A stretch of 64,000 nucleotides of DNA from Folioceros fuciformis. Lineage: Eukaryota; Anthocerotophyta; Anthocerotopsida; Anthocerotales. The number at the start of each line of letters is the position of its first letter. The first letter of the stretch is position 1. This document shows, one piece after another, positions 11,452 to 21,066 of this stretch. Location: positions 375,290 through 439,289 of the forward strand of contig JBNGIO010006304.1 in assembly GCA_049999805.1 (NCBI GenBank), read 5' to 3'. The notes beneath the pieces are model-generated. The model worked only from the letters and a program-made list of their open reading frames with translations. It was not told where the DNA came from and ran no database searches. The position numbers were made by a program, and so were the translations under genes.

Positions 11452-12600
11452 TTGGACTTGGAGAAAGTTATGGCCATTACAAGTTTGCTCAACGACACTT
11501 CAGAGGAGGAGGATTTGTCAGATGAGGAAGAAACTCCCTTTGATTTATATATGCTTGCTCAACCATCTCGATTTGTGAATGTGAAAGGCAAAGGTGATCG
11601 CCCCTTGTACTTGAGGTCATCCACACTTTCTAACATGCATCCATACGAGTTTAGACAATTGCTACGTACTTCACATTAGGGATTCAAGTCGCTCTGCAGC
11701 CTCCTTAGCAACAACCAAGTTTTCTTTAACAACTCCAATTGTTCTCATAGTCAAGTTGCTTAGTAATTGAGAGTTACTTNNNNNNNNNNTAATTGAGAGT
11801 TACTTTATGTAGATTTGGAGCTACAGGAAATGGAGCAAGCATTGGGAAAATATATCAACTATTTCACATTGGTCATAGCACCGTTGTAAAATGGACCCAA
11901 CGTGTGTTCACTGCTTTGCTTGATATGCGCCATGAGTGGATGAAATGGCTAGATGAGAGAAGATGTTCCGAGATTAGTGAAGTGATGTGCCTAGAGGGTT
12001 TTGAGGGATGTGTTGGCTTCATTGACGGAACAACTTTGCCGTTATCACAAAAGTATGGTATTGGCGGTGAGCAATATTTCGATAGGAAACGAAGGTATGC
12101 CTTTAACATTCACAAACATCAAAGACCTCCAACATGCTTGATTTATGATTCCAATACTATGTTTTGTGTATAGGTATTCTATGAACCTCCAAGTTGTCTG
12201 TGATGTAGACAAAAGAATCACTACTCTACATGTTGGTTGTCCTAGCTCTAATCATGATGCATTTGTGTTTCAAAGAATGAGTATTTATAAGAATCCAAGA
12301 GCTCATTTCTGGATAGGGCAATACCTTCTAGGAGTTTCCGCATATCCAATGTCACATTTTTGTATTCCATCATATCGAGCTCCTTCCTCTAGGGAGAATG
12401 TAGAGTTCAATTATTGCTTATCTAAAAGCAGAGTTCGAAATGAGCATTGCAATGGCATATTGAAGTTCAGATCGGGATCTATGCGAGAGCTACGACGCCA
12501 AATCAAATGTAAAGAGAACGTCAAATAAATATCTAGGTGGTTTGTTGCATGTTGCCTCCTACACAACATGTTGGCCAACCTTGGGGATGCTTGGAATGAG
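11452..12600 (+). pseudogene. PIF/Harbinger transposase relic (HARBI1-like, DDE_Tnp_4)
   Basis: Segments of a HARBI1-like nuclease can be followed in order: MHPYEFRQLLRTSH, an in-frame TAG, then GFKSLCSLLSNNQVF. The segment NGASIGKIYQLFHIGHSTVV follows, then EGFEGCVGFIDGTTLPLSQ (carrying the first catalytic Asp), QVVCDVDKRITTLHVG, YLLGVSAYP in place of the usual LGDSAYP, and SRVRNEHCNGILKFRSGS. After a TAA come CLLHNMLANLGDAWNE. The reading frame is broken by the TAG near 11677, a frame change near 12170, and the TAA near 12526. A 10-N gap (11780-11789) also interrupts it. In the DDE motif the second Asp (normally in GDSAYP) reads as Val here, so the protein would not be active even with frames repaired. 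Confidence 0.8.
11780..11789. other. Assembly gap (10 N)
   Basis: Ten N flanked on both sides by TAATTGAGAGTTACTT, which suggests the two contig ends overlap and the gap is not real. Confidence 0.95.
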
Positions 12601-13157
12601 CTTCATCATGAGGAAGATTTGTTGTCCTCATCATATTTGTTGTCCTCTTTGGCAATTTTCAGTTTAAAATGTCCCTTTCCGTTGTATAACTTGTTGTCAT
12701 TCTCTCTCCTCTCTCATTGCAGTTTGTTGCATTTGGAATCTTTCTTTTTCCCACGCCAACTTCTCGGTCTTTGTTGCTTGTCGTATTATCATTACAGGAA
12801 ATATTATTATACGACAAGAATTTTGTTGGTTTGCCATTGAAAACAAGTGCTTCGAAGCCACAACTTACATTGTGCTTTGGCCTTGGCAACCATATGGAAA
12901 GAGTGTGCAAAAGAGTTGGTGCTTTTGTTATCACGTGCACTTGGACCTACATCAAGTTTGGCCGGCGCCCTCCTATTGTCCACTTTTCCAGCTTCAGCCT
13001 TCACTTTGTGTGAACTGGTGAATGATGAAGAGGGCAAACTCTTTTGCTTACTCCCAACTTTACGTCCCTGTAGTTCATTGTCACCAAGTTGCATGGAAGC
13101 ACCAATGATGGTATCATCGTCAACTAGAGAATCAAGATCTACTACTTCATGATCCCT

Positions 13158-14235
13158 TTACATACTATCCAAATCCTCTATAGCATTAAGCATACTAGTG
13201 AAGCATTCTACATCTTTTGTTGTATTATCAAGTAGTGAGGGCATAGTGAAACCATGTTGGGTGCCTTCTAGGTTTTGCTCAAGATTATTTGCATTAACCT
13301 CAGCTTTAGGGAGCATTGGCATGTCTTCATCTAAGAAACAATGTAGCTGACCTCCTGATGTGCCTTCGACCCCCTGATCGTATTCAAAATGAGGCTCAAT
13401 GTTTGCCCTGCTACTAAACAATTTGACCATTCTATAAAAAAGAGGACATAACATCTCAACCTTTCGCTCACTAGTGTGAATCCCTTTAGCTTTATTAGAT
13501 TCATCTAAACCAAAACCGTAGTTTGACTACCAAAACATTGAGCCTCATTTTGAACAATTTGACCACGGTAGTATTGAGGAGGGCCTTTGTCTTTGTGTAT
13601 CTCTGCTTGTAAGTCTTGAACCTCTCCCGCATCGCCTTACTGTCTAGCATAAGGCGACCCTTGTTAGCTAGAGTGACATGATCAGCTAGTTTTTTATCCT
13701 ATAGTAGCTAGTATACATGTCATCCTAATGGAAGTCTTACCTTCCTCTCCCCAAGGCATGCTTCTATTAGCCGGATTTTCTATCCGTATCACAATTGTAG
13801 CATAATCTGCATGGTTGATATGCGCCTTTTTGTTAATAATTGATGCATCATTGGGCATACCCTTCTTCCAGGTTTGTTTTTTTGCAAGAGGCTGAGTTAA
13901 CGGGTCTAGCAAACTATCCATACTTGTACTGCAATCTTGCCCATAGAGAGTCCTGCTAGGTACTTGCACAAAGAGAGGCCACAACACCAGATTGAGGCAT
14001 GGCAAATAGAAGGCACTCTGCATGTACTTGTCAATTCGCCACTTACCACAAAACAGCTTCCCAGCTCTAAGAAAGGCGCATAAAACAGCACCTGGATCAC
14101 GCGCTGGAAGAGCTCATCACGAGCTTGGGAGACTGCAACACGGGATTTCAACGCAGGCGGGTTAGAGGTGATGAGCTTCAAGGTCTTTAGCAATGAGCCG
14201 ACTCGAAGGTCTTCAGCCATGAGATGACTACACAC
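13158..14235 (-). pseudogene. Harbinger MYB/SANT-like accessory protein relic
   Basis: Minus-strand reading, in several frames, gives pieces typical of the DNA-binding partner encoded by PIF/Harbinger elements. These include ENPANRSMPWGEEGKTSIRM, then KKLADHVTLANKGRLML with DSKAMRERFKTYKQRYTKTK, then a Ser/Glu-rich C-terminal part (13158-13454, beginning MLCPLFYRMVKLF). The frame shifts between pieces, so it is broken. Assignment rests on position within the element, opposite orientation to the transposase, and the helix-rich basic segment; I cannot confirm the SANT fold from sequence alone. Confidence 0.6.
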
Positions 14236-14603
14236 TGTATAGTGTACTCGAGATCAGGGGTCACCCGTTTTTGCTTCACACCCAGAATGCACAATGATGA
14301 CCCTCGAGATGCGCACACGTATAAGTATAATGGTGTGACCATGCGTATCCCTGTAGGATACGCCTTGGGGCCGGTATCTCGGGGATACGGCATACTCGAT
14401 TTCACGAAACCGCAAGAATGACACACCCTAATATATATTTTGTCCAAAGTATCTTCATGATCCTTCATCAGCAAGATTATTCTTTTCTAGTCTTTTTATG
14501 ATATTATTTTTTAATTAATAATATAAATAATTTTAATTAATAACTAACACACCATCTAATCTCTATCTTGTACGGAGCATTTTTTCAGCATAGGGCAAAC
14601 TTT

Positions 14604-14749
14604 AACGTTGGATAATGCTATTTAAAGGAGCAAGAGAGTGAACGTTGGATAATGCTATATAAAGGAGCAAGAGAGTGAAGGTTGGATAATGCTATATAGA
14701 GGAGCAAGAGAGCGAATATTGGATAATGCTATATAAGGGAGCAAGAGAG
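14604..14749. repeat. Four 37-bp tandem units, each with a TATA-like core
   Basis: Units lie at 14604-14640, 14641-14677, 14678-14714 and 14715-14749. The consensus is AACGTTGGATAATGCTATAT followed by AAAGGAGCAAGAGAGTG. Each unit holds TATTTAA, TATATAA, TATATAG or TATATAA at the same place. Copies differ by a few substitutions only. Confidence 0.9.
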
Positions 14750-15665
14750 GTGGTGTCAGCAACCCTAGTGGTACGTAGACCCTTCCTCCTCCCAAACCCC
14801 TTCCTCTTCCTTAGTGCTATTGGTAGTTATTAAGCTTCAAAGAGCTTCCCAAACCCTAAGCCCTAGACCCTAGACCATGAAATCCTAAACCCTAGACCAT
14901 GATGTTTTATATGCTATGGGTAGTCATTAGGCTTCAAATGGTTAGCCTTAGTGTTCCTATTAGGGTTTATCTCCCTCTCTAGGGCTAGGTGTGCTGGTAA
15001 CAGGATCAAGAAAATGGCCAATGTGACATTGGCCGAAGCCGTTTATAGGACTTGACATTAACTCATCAAGTGGTGCATAAGACTAGGTGTTGTTTAATAT
15101 GACCTATGAGACATTGACTCATCAAGTGGTGCATAAGACTAGGTGTTGTTGAATATGACCTATGAGATCTGGTGTTGTTAGGCGATCGTGTCATATAGGA
15201 CTCAGTTGGCCGACCCGAACCAAACACGAGCCAACCCGATATTTAGGATTGGGTGTTGGCTGGTATGGTGTGTAGTATCGGGTGTTGGCTAATGTAAGAT
15301 GTAATATAGACTGAATGGCTAATGCGGTGTAATAAGATGTAGTATAGACTGAGCCATAGACTGAGCCATAGACTGAACCAAGTCTTGATATAAGACGACG
15401 ACAACAACAACAACAACAAGGATATCCAAGTGGGTCATATAAATAGTGTTTTAAGATCCGGGGTACGTGCATGATTGATGGGTAACTTGTGGGGGTTAGT
15501 CACCGCTGCTTTTTTGTTTTTTCGTGTCTATCAATGGATTTCTCCGAAGGCGTGTCCCTCCCACGCCTCTGCAAATAGAGACTCCATTATGTGAATCCGA
15601 AAGGCATGTGTATGCAGCTGGGAGAGGAGGGCCTGCACACAGTACGTATGTATGTCACAGGGCTC
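14750..15665. other. Spacer with telomere-box-like runs and small repeats
   Basis: No gene is seen. From about 14844 to 14900 there are several CCCTAAA/CCCTAGA runs, including two AAACCCTA boxes. At about 15055-15165 the sequence GACTCATCAAGTGGTGCATA is present twice, and at 15345-15385 CATAGACTGA recurs. At 15405-15418 there is a short (ACA)n run. The last 200 bases are the NF-YC promoter. Confidence 0.6.
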
Positions 15666-15674
15666 TATATATAG
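15666..15674 (+). promoter_or_regulatory. Probable TATA box of NF-YC
   Basis: TATATATAG in the context CTCTATATATAGGGCG, about 205 bases upstream of the NF-YC ATG. It is the only strong TATA match in the region. Confidence 0.5.
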
Positions 15675-15875
15675 GGCGACAAAACGGCGGGAAGCCCTAG
15701 CTCCCGACCAACCACGTCAGCATGGGAGAAAGGAGGCTCGGGCCGAGGCTGGGCGGGCGTGGGCCTGCTTTTTGTTGGTGCCTACGGTCGCCACTTCTCG
15801 CGATCCTCTTCCCCTCTCGCTTCTCTCTCTGCGCTCGTGTCGATCATCCGCAAAGGAGCAGTGTAGTCTATTGCC

Positions 15876-17307
15876 ATGGCGGCACATCCGCACCACCTGC
15901 AGCAGGCGGGCGGCTCCTCGCCTATGCCGGCTGTCATGCCGCCCCCCCTTCAATACGGCCACGCCGCGCAGCAGCAGCAGGCAAGCACTCCGGATCCGCT
16001 GCATTGGACCACTGCATCCCGCGGTGTGTCCGAGTACAGCTAGGTTGTGTGCAATTTCAGGCTTGCTGGCTGTCCTAGGGCCTCCGGGAAGCCCGGAATT
16101 CCTCCTGGCTACCAGCGTATGCCTCTTGTGCTTGAATTGCTTGTGATATTTGGGGCCGTCCGTCCATTTGGATGTGCAGCTGCAGGCACAAATGCAGCCG
16201 CAGCTGCACTACCAGCAAATTCAAAAACAGCAGCTGCAATTATTCTGGCAGCAGCAGATCCAGGAGATGGAGCAAGTCAGTGGTAGGGAATGGTGCTTGT
16301 TTGCCGCTTGCTCTGCCCTGCCTGCGCCGCTTCCTCTCACCGTGCTGTTGCGCCGCTTGCAGAGTTCAAAAACCATCAGCTGCCGCTGGCAAGGATAAAG
16401 AAGATCATGAAGTCGGACGAAGATGTTAAGGTGAGTGTGGACCGAGTTAGTCTACTTGCCGCGGCGTCTTCCCTAAGCTCGTTGTCTCTCTCTCTCTCTC
16501 TTTCCTTTTACGCCTCTAAACATTTTGGAGCCGTGGCCGTGGCCGTGGCCGTGGCCGTGGCCGTGGCCGTGAACTAAGGCGTCTTTCCTCGCAGATGATT
16601 GCAGCAGAGGCTCCGGTGCTCTTTGCCAAAGCTTGTGAGATGTTCATCTTGGAGCTCACGCTGAGGTCATGGATACACACGGAAGAAAATAAGCGCCGAA
16701 CCTTGCAAAGAAACGATATTGCTGGCGCTATCACAAGGGGCGACATTTTTGACTTCCTCGTAGACATTGTGCCAAGGGATGAGCTGAAGGTGAAGAACCT
16801 AGTTTGGCTTGCGATGCAGGGTGCTAGATCCAATGTGGAATCCTTGTGTGACGTGTCTTTGTCGGTACTGACAAGACTCTTTCTCCTTGCAGGAAGAGGA
16901 TATTGGGGTGCATTGGACTGGAGTACCTGGTGAGCCTGTCCCTTACGGAGGAATGTATTATCCGCCCATGCCACCGCAGCCTCTTCATCATCCTGCCATG
17001 ACTAATCCGGTAAGCATCCTACCCGACTCGGGGGTTCGCTGCCGTCCTTTTCTCAAGCTCACTGTATGTGCGCTAGGGTTTTCTTGTTCCTCTCCCCTAA
17101 TGACCTTTCCCTGCTCTCAGGAGATGCTGGTTGTGCAGGCAGGGATGCCTGGAAACCCTCAAGTAATGTACCCTCCACAGGTAACGTGCTCGTCTCTGGG
17201 ATACCCTGTGGATGCTGCTCTCCCATGTGTGACGTTGTAATTCTGACTGCTTTGTTGATACCTGTTGCCAGCAATGGCAGCCTCAAGAGCCTTCTTCGAC
17301 AACATAG
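15876..17307 (+). CDS. NF-YC: NF-YC (HAP5) CCAAT-box transcription factor subunit
   Basis: A histone-fold subunit that pairs with NF-YB, then binds NF-YA, to recognise CCAAT boxes in the nucleus. Seven exons: 15876-15980, 16180-16282, 16363-16430, 16595-16789, 16893-17009, 17121-17180 and 17272-17307. The core is unmistakable: [20 protein letters not shown], then [41 protein letters not shown] and [14 protein letters not shown]. The N-terminus is Gln/His/Pro-rich and the C-terminus carries [14 protein letters not shown], as in plant NF-YC proteins. The first intron starts CAG/GCAAGC, a GC-AG intron; without splicing there the frame meets TAG at 16040. Exon 2 to 3 splicing (AGTG/GTAGGG to TTGCAG) gives EQVSEFKNHQ, the same length as in Arabidopsis homologues. 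Intron 3 holds a (CCGTGG)n run. Confidence 0.93.
16530..16572. repeat. (CCGTGG)n hexanucleotide repeat in NF-YC intron 3
   Basis: Seven to eight uninterrupted copies of a 6-bp unit lie in the intron, just before the acceptor of exon 4. It follows a (CT)n run at about 16486-16502. Confidence 0.9.
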
Positions 17308-17630
17308 GAATTGGGGGAGTTACTACACAAGTGCCTGGGGCCAACAGAGCCTGGCACTGTGAAGTGCTCGTTGTCGTGGTGGTAATCGATAGAAGCAGGT
17401 TTGCAACCCATTCCATGCTGTATCGAAGTCCAAAGTGGCTTCACAGCCCTGGAAAATTACAGGGCAAATTCCTGTACATATAATACACCACATCAAAATG
17501 TCTTTCGTCTTCACTTCTGTCTTTGATCCACTATTCGTCTATCTTGGCCCGGGCGCTGGACACCCGGGATCGGATGCAAGGCTTGTCCCACGCGCTCGCG
17601 GCTTATACAGTCGGGCAGGTGCCCTAGAAA
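17308..17630. other. Spacer NF-YC to TMPK
   Basis: 323 bases with no gene: the NF-YC 3' UTR and the TMPK promoter/leader. No strong TATA box is visible. Confidence 0.5.
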
Positions 17631-18305
17631 ATGCGCAGCAGTATGTCGATAGCGTTGAAAGGAGTTGCAGGTGGCTTGGAGGGGCGGGGCGCGCTCATCG
17701 TGCTGGAGGGCCTGGATCGGTGCGGGAAGAGCTCTCAGAGCGCCAGTCTCACGTCCTTCCTGGAGGCCAGTGGTGTGCCTGTGGAGGCTTTGCGGTTTCC
17801 AGATCGCACCACTGCTGTCGGTCAGATGATCTCCTCCTATCTCAGCAGGGACAAGGAGATCGATGACAGAGTGGTGCATCTGCTCTTCTCCGCTAACCGG
17901 TGGGAGAAGCAAGCCTTCATCGAATCCAGGTTGCGAGCAGGAGTCACGGTTGTTGTCGACCGCTACTCTTACTCCGGGGTTGCCTTCACGGCTGCAAAAG
18001 GGTACGACTTGGAGTGGTGCAAGCAACCAGAGAGGGGCCTTCCCGCTCCGGATCTGGTCTTCTATCTTGATATCTCGGCTGAAGAAGCAGCCATGAGAGG
18101 GAAATATGGCGAGGAGCGGTATGAGAACCTCGATTTCCAGCAACAAGTTGCAAAACAGTATCAGCTTCTGCGCGACTCAACCTGGATGGAGGTGGACGCG
18201 ATGCAGTCCATGGAGGACATGCATGAGATAATTCGCGAGGAGACGCTCAAGGTTGTCCAGCTCTGTCGTGGTGGTAGGCGGCTCTGGTCACTGTGGCAGT
18301 CATGA
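17631..18305 (+). CDS. TMPK: Thymidylate kinase (dTMP kinase)
   Basis: Phosphorylates dTMP to dTDP with ATP, the last specific step of dTTP supply. It is a single exon of 224 codons from the ATG at 17631. Visible motifs are the P-loop GLDRCGKSSQS (residues about 28-38), the substrate loop RFPDRTT, LLFSANRWE, the DRY loop VVVDRYSYSGVAF, and PDLVFYLDIS before the lid region with EEAAMRGKYGEERYEN. Length and motifs are those of eukaryotic TMPKs (plant ZEUS1 type). About 20 residues precede the kinase fold (MRSSMSIALKGVAGGL), basic and Ser/Ala-rich. They could aid organelle import, but this is weak evidence. The C-terminus (CRGGRRLWSLWQS) is unusually basic. No intron is needed, unlike the multi-exon neighbour NF-YC. 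Confidence 0.92.
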   Translation: MRSSMSIALKGVAGGLEGRGALIVLEGLDRCGKSSQSASLTSFLEASGVPVEALRFPDRTTAVGQMISSYLSRDKEIDDRVVHLLFSANRWEKQAFIESRLRAGVTVVVDRYSYSGVAFTAAKGYDLEWCKQPERGLPAPDLVFYLDISAEEAAMRGKYGEERYENLDFQQQVAKQYQLLRDSTWMEVDAMQSMEDMHEIIREETLKVVQLCRGGRRLWSLWQS

Positions 18306-19215
18306 GCGACGATGTTTCCTTTGTCAGCGTTTGGATTTAGGGTTGGAGGATGTCATCCGTATCCGCTATCCGACCTGACGCTCCATGACACGGTGAGTAC
18401 GTAGTTGAGTCTCAATTGCTTGGTTTGCACGAGATGGATGCGGACAGAATTTGAAGTTTTGAACCAGTTCTGGAGACTAATCTCCCCGAGTTGTTAGTGC
18501 CTCCAGTTGCTCCACCGGCTTTTGACGGCTTTGTTTTGGCCATTTGTTCTTTTGTAGCAGCATCGTCGTTACTCACTGGGTTGGGCACGTTTCTCGTGAT
18601 TCATGCTGTCGCTCCTTGTACAGCGATGGTGGGCTGTCAGGGGGTTTTCGTGACTCGGGATATCTGCCTAGTTTTACGGGTCCTTCTTCATTGAGAAGAG
18701 GGTATCTTGGAGAAGCAGGAAGGTCCCTCATCACCGCCGGTGTGCTGCATTCCAGCAGGGCTCGGCCTGAAGGTGCATTTCTCGAGTGGTACGTATGGGG
18801 ATGCAGAATTGCGGTCTGCCTTTGTCACGCCAACTGTGTGAACGTGTTCTTAGGGAGGGGCGGTTCAGAAGTTGCATCGTTTCCGTCGTTGCGATTTTAT
18901 CAGAGTGAGAATCCCTAGCATAGTGGACAGAACTGTCGACCACTTACATATCTACGACCTAGAACGTATTGGGAACGGCATCCTGAAATGGTTCATCTTT
19001 TAATGAAACCCGGTCCGAAATGTCCCGTTATCGCGTCCATCCGGCATGTGAAAGAGGTGGCTTGCTCTTCAGTTCACGTTACTCCATATACCCGAAGAGT
19101 GTGGAGGACACACACTCCAGTCTCCACTGTGTGTGAATGACTTGTGATGTCGGTTGACTACTAAGTTGTGAGTGCCACCAAGTACTCTCCCGACAAGTTT
19201 GGCCTCGGGAAGATG
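18306..19215. other. Convergent 3' spacer between TMPK and GMC genes
   Basis: No gene is seen in 910 bases. It should hold both 3' UTRs. Only short frames without domains are present. Confidence 0.6.
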
Positions 19216-21066
19216 TCACTCGATTTCCGGCCCTAGCCTGTGCTTGAGAATCTGGACTCCCATGTATCTGCTCAACCAGCCACCGCGCATGCAAGTGAGT
19301 TGCAAGTACCATCTCTGACTGGTGCTCTGCCGACAAACACAGCAACCTGGGACTCTCACCTTCCCAACATCATGACAGTCGCCTGCGGATTTGCACCAGG
19401 AGAGACTGTCGATGCAGAGCCATCCACCATACGGAGGCTACGCACCCCCTTCACCAGGTGACGGCTGTCCAGCACAGAGCCGGCGCGGCAACCGCCATGG
19501 TAGTGCCAGATGGTGCTCAATGTATCCTTGCACCACTGCTCCAGTCTCCGGCGGGTGTCATTCACGTAGCGGTGGAGCAACATTTTGGCCAGGTCTGGAA
19601 AGGAGGACAAGTGCTGCAACGCCTGGCCGTATCCGTACGTGAAGTTCAGGAAGGCCTTGGTGCGCACAAGGCGATCAAGCAGCCGCATTCCATCCAGGCA
19701 CGACCGAGGATCCTCAGGGCTCTCGTAGTAGTCAAACCGCACCAGAGGAGAGTCCATGGCATCAGCGCTGCGGAGCTTGAGCCACCCTGGCAACCGCGGC
19801 CGGTATAGCTGTGACACAATCCACCATCGTAGCACAGAGTGGCGTCAGAGACAGGCTAGGATGATGACATGGGACTGCGACAGCACTGGCAAGAAGTTGA
19901 ATCAGGGAACATGGCCGCGATCGGCACAGCCTCGCCTTTTGGAGAACGAAGCTTCCTTGCACCAACGGAGCGTGAGGTGAAAGTGACAAGTCCCGCAAGT
20001 GGAGGGCGAACTGTTGCACCCGGTCCAGGCTGCTCAAGTCAATCCCTCCCGCCACAACCAGCATCCCGATTCCGCTTGCGCCTTCGGCGATGTTGCCTTG
20101 ACCGGTAATGCCGACGACCTGCACGAAGGATCCTTCAACCGGGCTCGGCGATGGCACGAACACACTGTTCTTCGGGTTGTCAGCCATGCCCTCCCCGACG
20201 CCGTCCAGCTCCACCTCCTGCCGGATGCCGAACTCCGCCAGCTTCGACGCCGGCCCAATTCCGCTCAATAGCAGCAGCTGCGGGCTCCCGAGCGCTCCCG
20301 CCGAGAGCACCACCTCCCCGCCCGGGCGCAGCAGAGCGACGTGCTTGGCCCCGGAGAGGTCCTTGTACTCCACACCGTATGCCTGGCGATGGCGGGAAGC
20401 GGCGGAGGCATTGCGGAGCAGAATTCTGGTCGCGTAGGCATGGACGTAGACGGTGAGGCGCGTGGGATCCGCGTACTGGAGCAAGTCGGCTGCCGTGTGG
20501 CGATGCGCATTGGCGTCAAAGATGGAGCCTCCGACCTTGGTTCCCAGCACATGCCGGTACTTGTCTCCGTTATCCGGCTCGACGCCTGCTTCCACAAGCC
20601 CCAGCCTGAGGGCCTCCTGCCACGGACGGAGCGTGGGGAATCCAGCCACCACTCGCGCAACCCAGGCGTACGAGGCCTTCACCAGCTCCCCGTCCCACCC
20701 GAAACTACGCACGTCGTCGTCACTGGCGTAGGTGAAGAATCCCGCGTTCACAGCACTCCCCCCTCCCAAAACGTTGGCTCGGAGACTCACCACCCCGTCT
20801 TCGGAGGTGAACCTCTGGCCGGCAGTTGTCGGCGTCGTGGCTGCCTGCACTTGAATCCGAGTGTATCCCACAGCTTGTTCCACATCGGGGTCTGTGTATG
20901 GAAGGCCACCCCATTCCAGCAGCAGGACGGTGAAATTCTGGGACAGGGTGGCGGCGAGGGGGCATCCCGCTGTGCCGCCTCCTACTACGACGTAGTCGTA
21001 AAAGGAATGTTCCGCCGGTGCGGAGGTTGCATTGTGCAGGAAAGCGTGCTTGGGATCCATGTCCAT
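19216..21066 (-). CDS. HOTHEAD-like GMC (glucose-methanol-choline) oxidoreductase
   Basis: An FAD-dependent GMC oxidoreductase of the HOTHEAD/ACE group, which in Arabidopsis acts in cuticle fatty-acid oxidation. Exon parts are about 19870-21066, 19360-19808 and 19216-19267. The first carries the FAD motif VVVGGGTAGCPLAATL, the GGGSAVNAGF loop and GALGSPQLLLLSGIGP (GMC signature 2). The second carries TIWHYHGGCRAGSVLD with the catalytic His, and SPGANPQATVMMLGR; the last exon ends LKHRLGPEIE. Two problems remain. The expected QGSFVLQK...PGWLKLRS bridge between exons 1 and 2 has no convincing donor, the best being a weak phase-0 GTCCCA near 19895. No signal peptide exon is found: the ATG at 21066 starts close to the fold. 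LLLEWGG replaces the usual LERGG. It may be functional with an unseen exon, or slightly damaged. Confidence 0.78.

Larger units (their letters stand above)
10897..14429 (+). mobile_element. PIF/Harbinger DNA transposon, decayed
   Basis: The left end begins AGGGCGTGTCATTCTTATTG and the right end, read on the minus strand, begins AGGGTGTGTCATTCTTGCGG; both continue into GGTTT. Each end abuts the trinucleotide AAT (10894-10896 and 14430-14432), a 3-bp target duplication as expected for the superfamily. Inside are a DDE_Tnp_4 transposase relic on the plus strand and, facing it on the minus strand, a relic of the accessory MYB/SANT-like protein. Having both proteins is the normal two-gene layout of autonomous Harbinger elements. 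The 3.5-kb element includes a pyrimidine-rich minisatellite near the left end and two 10-N gaps. Confidence 0.85.

Noticed and set aside
14844-14900. Chromosome end (telomere)
   Set aside because: Only a few degenerate units, with ordinary sequence and genes on both sides.
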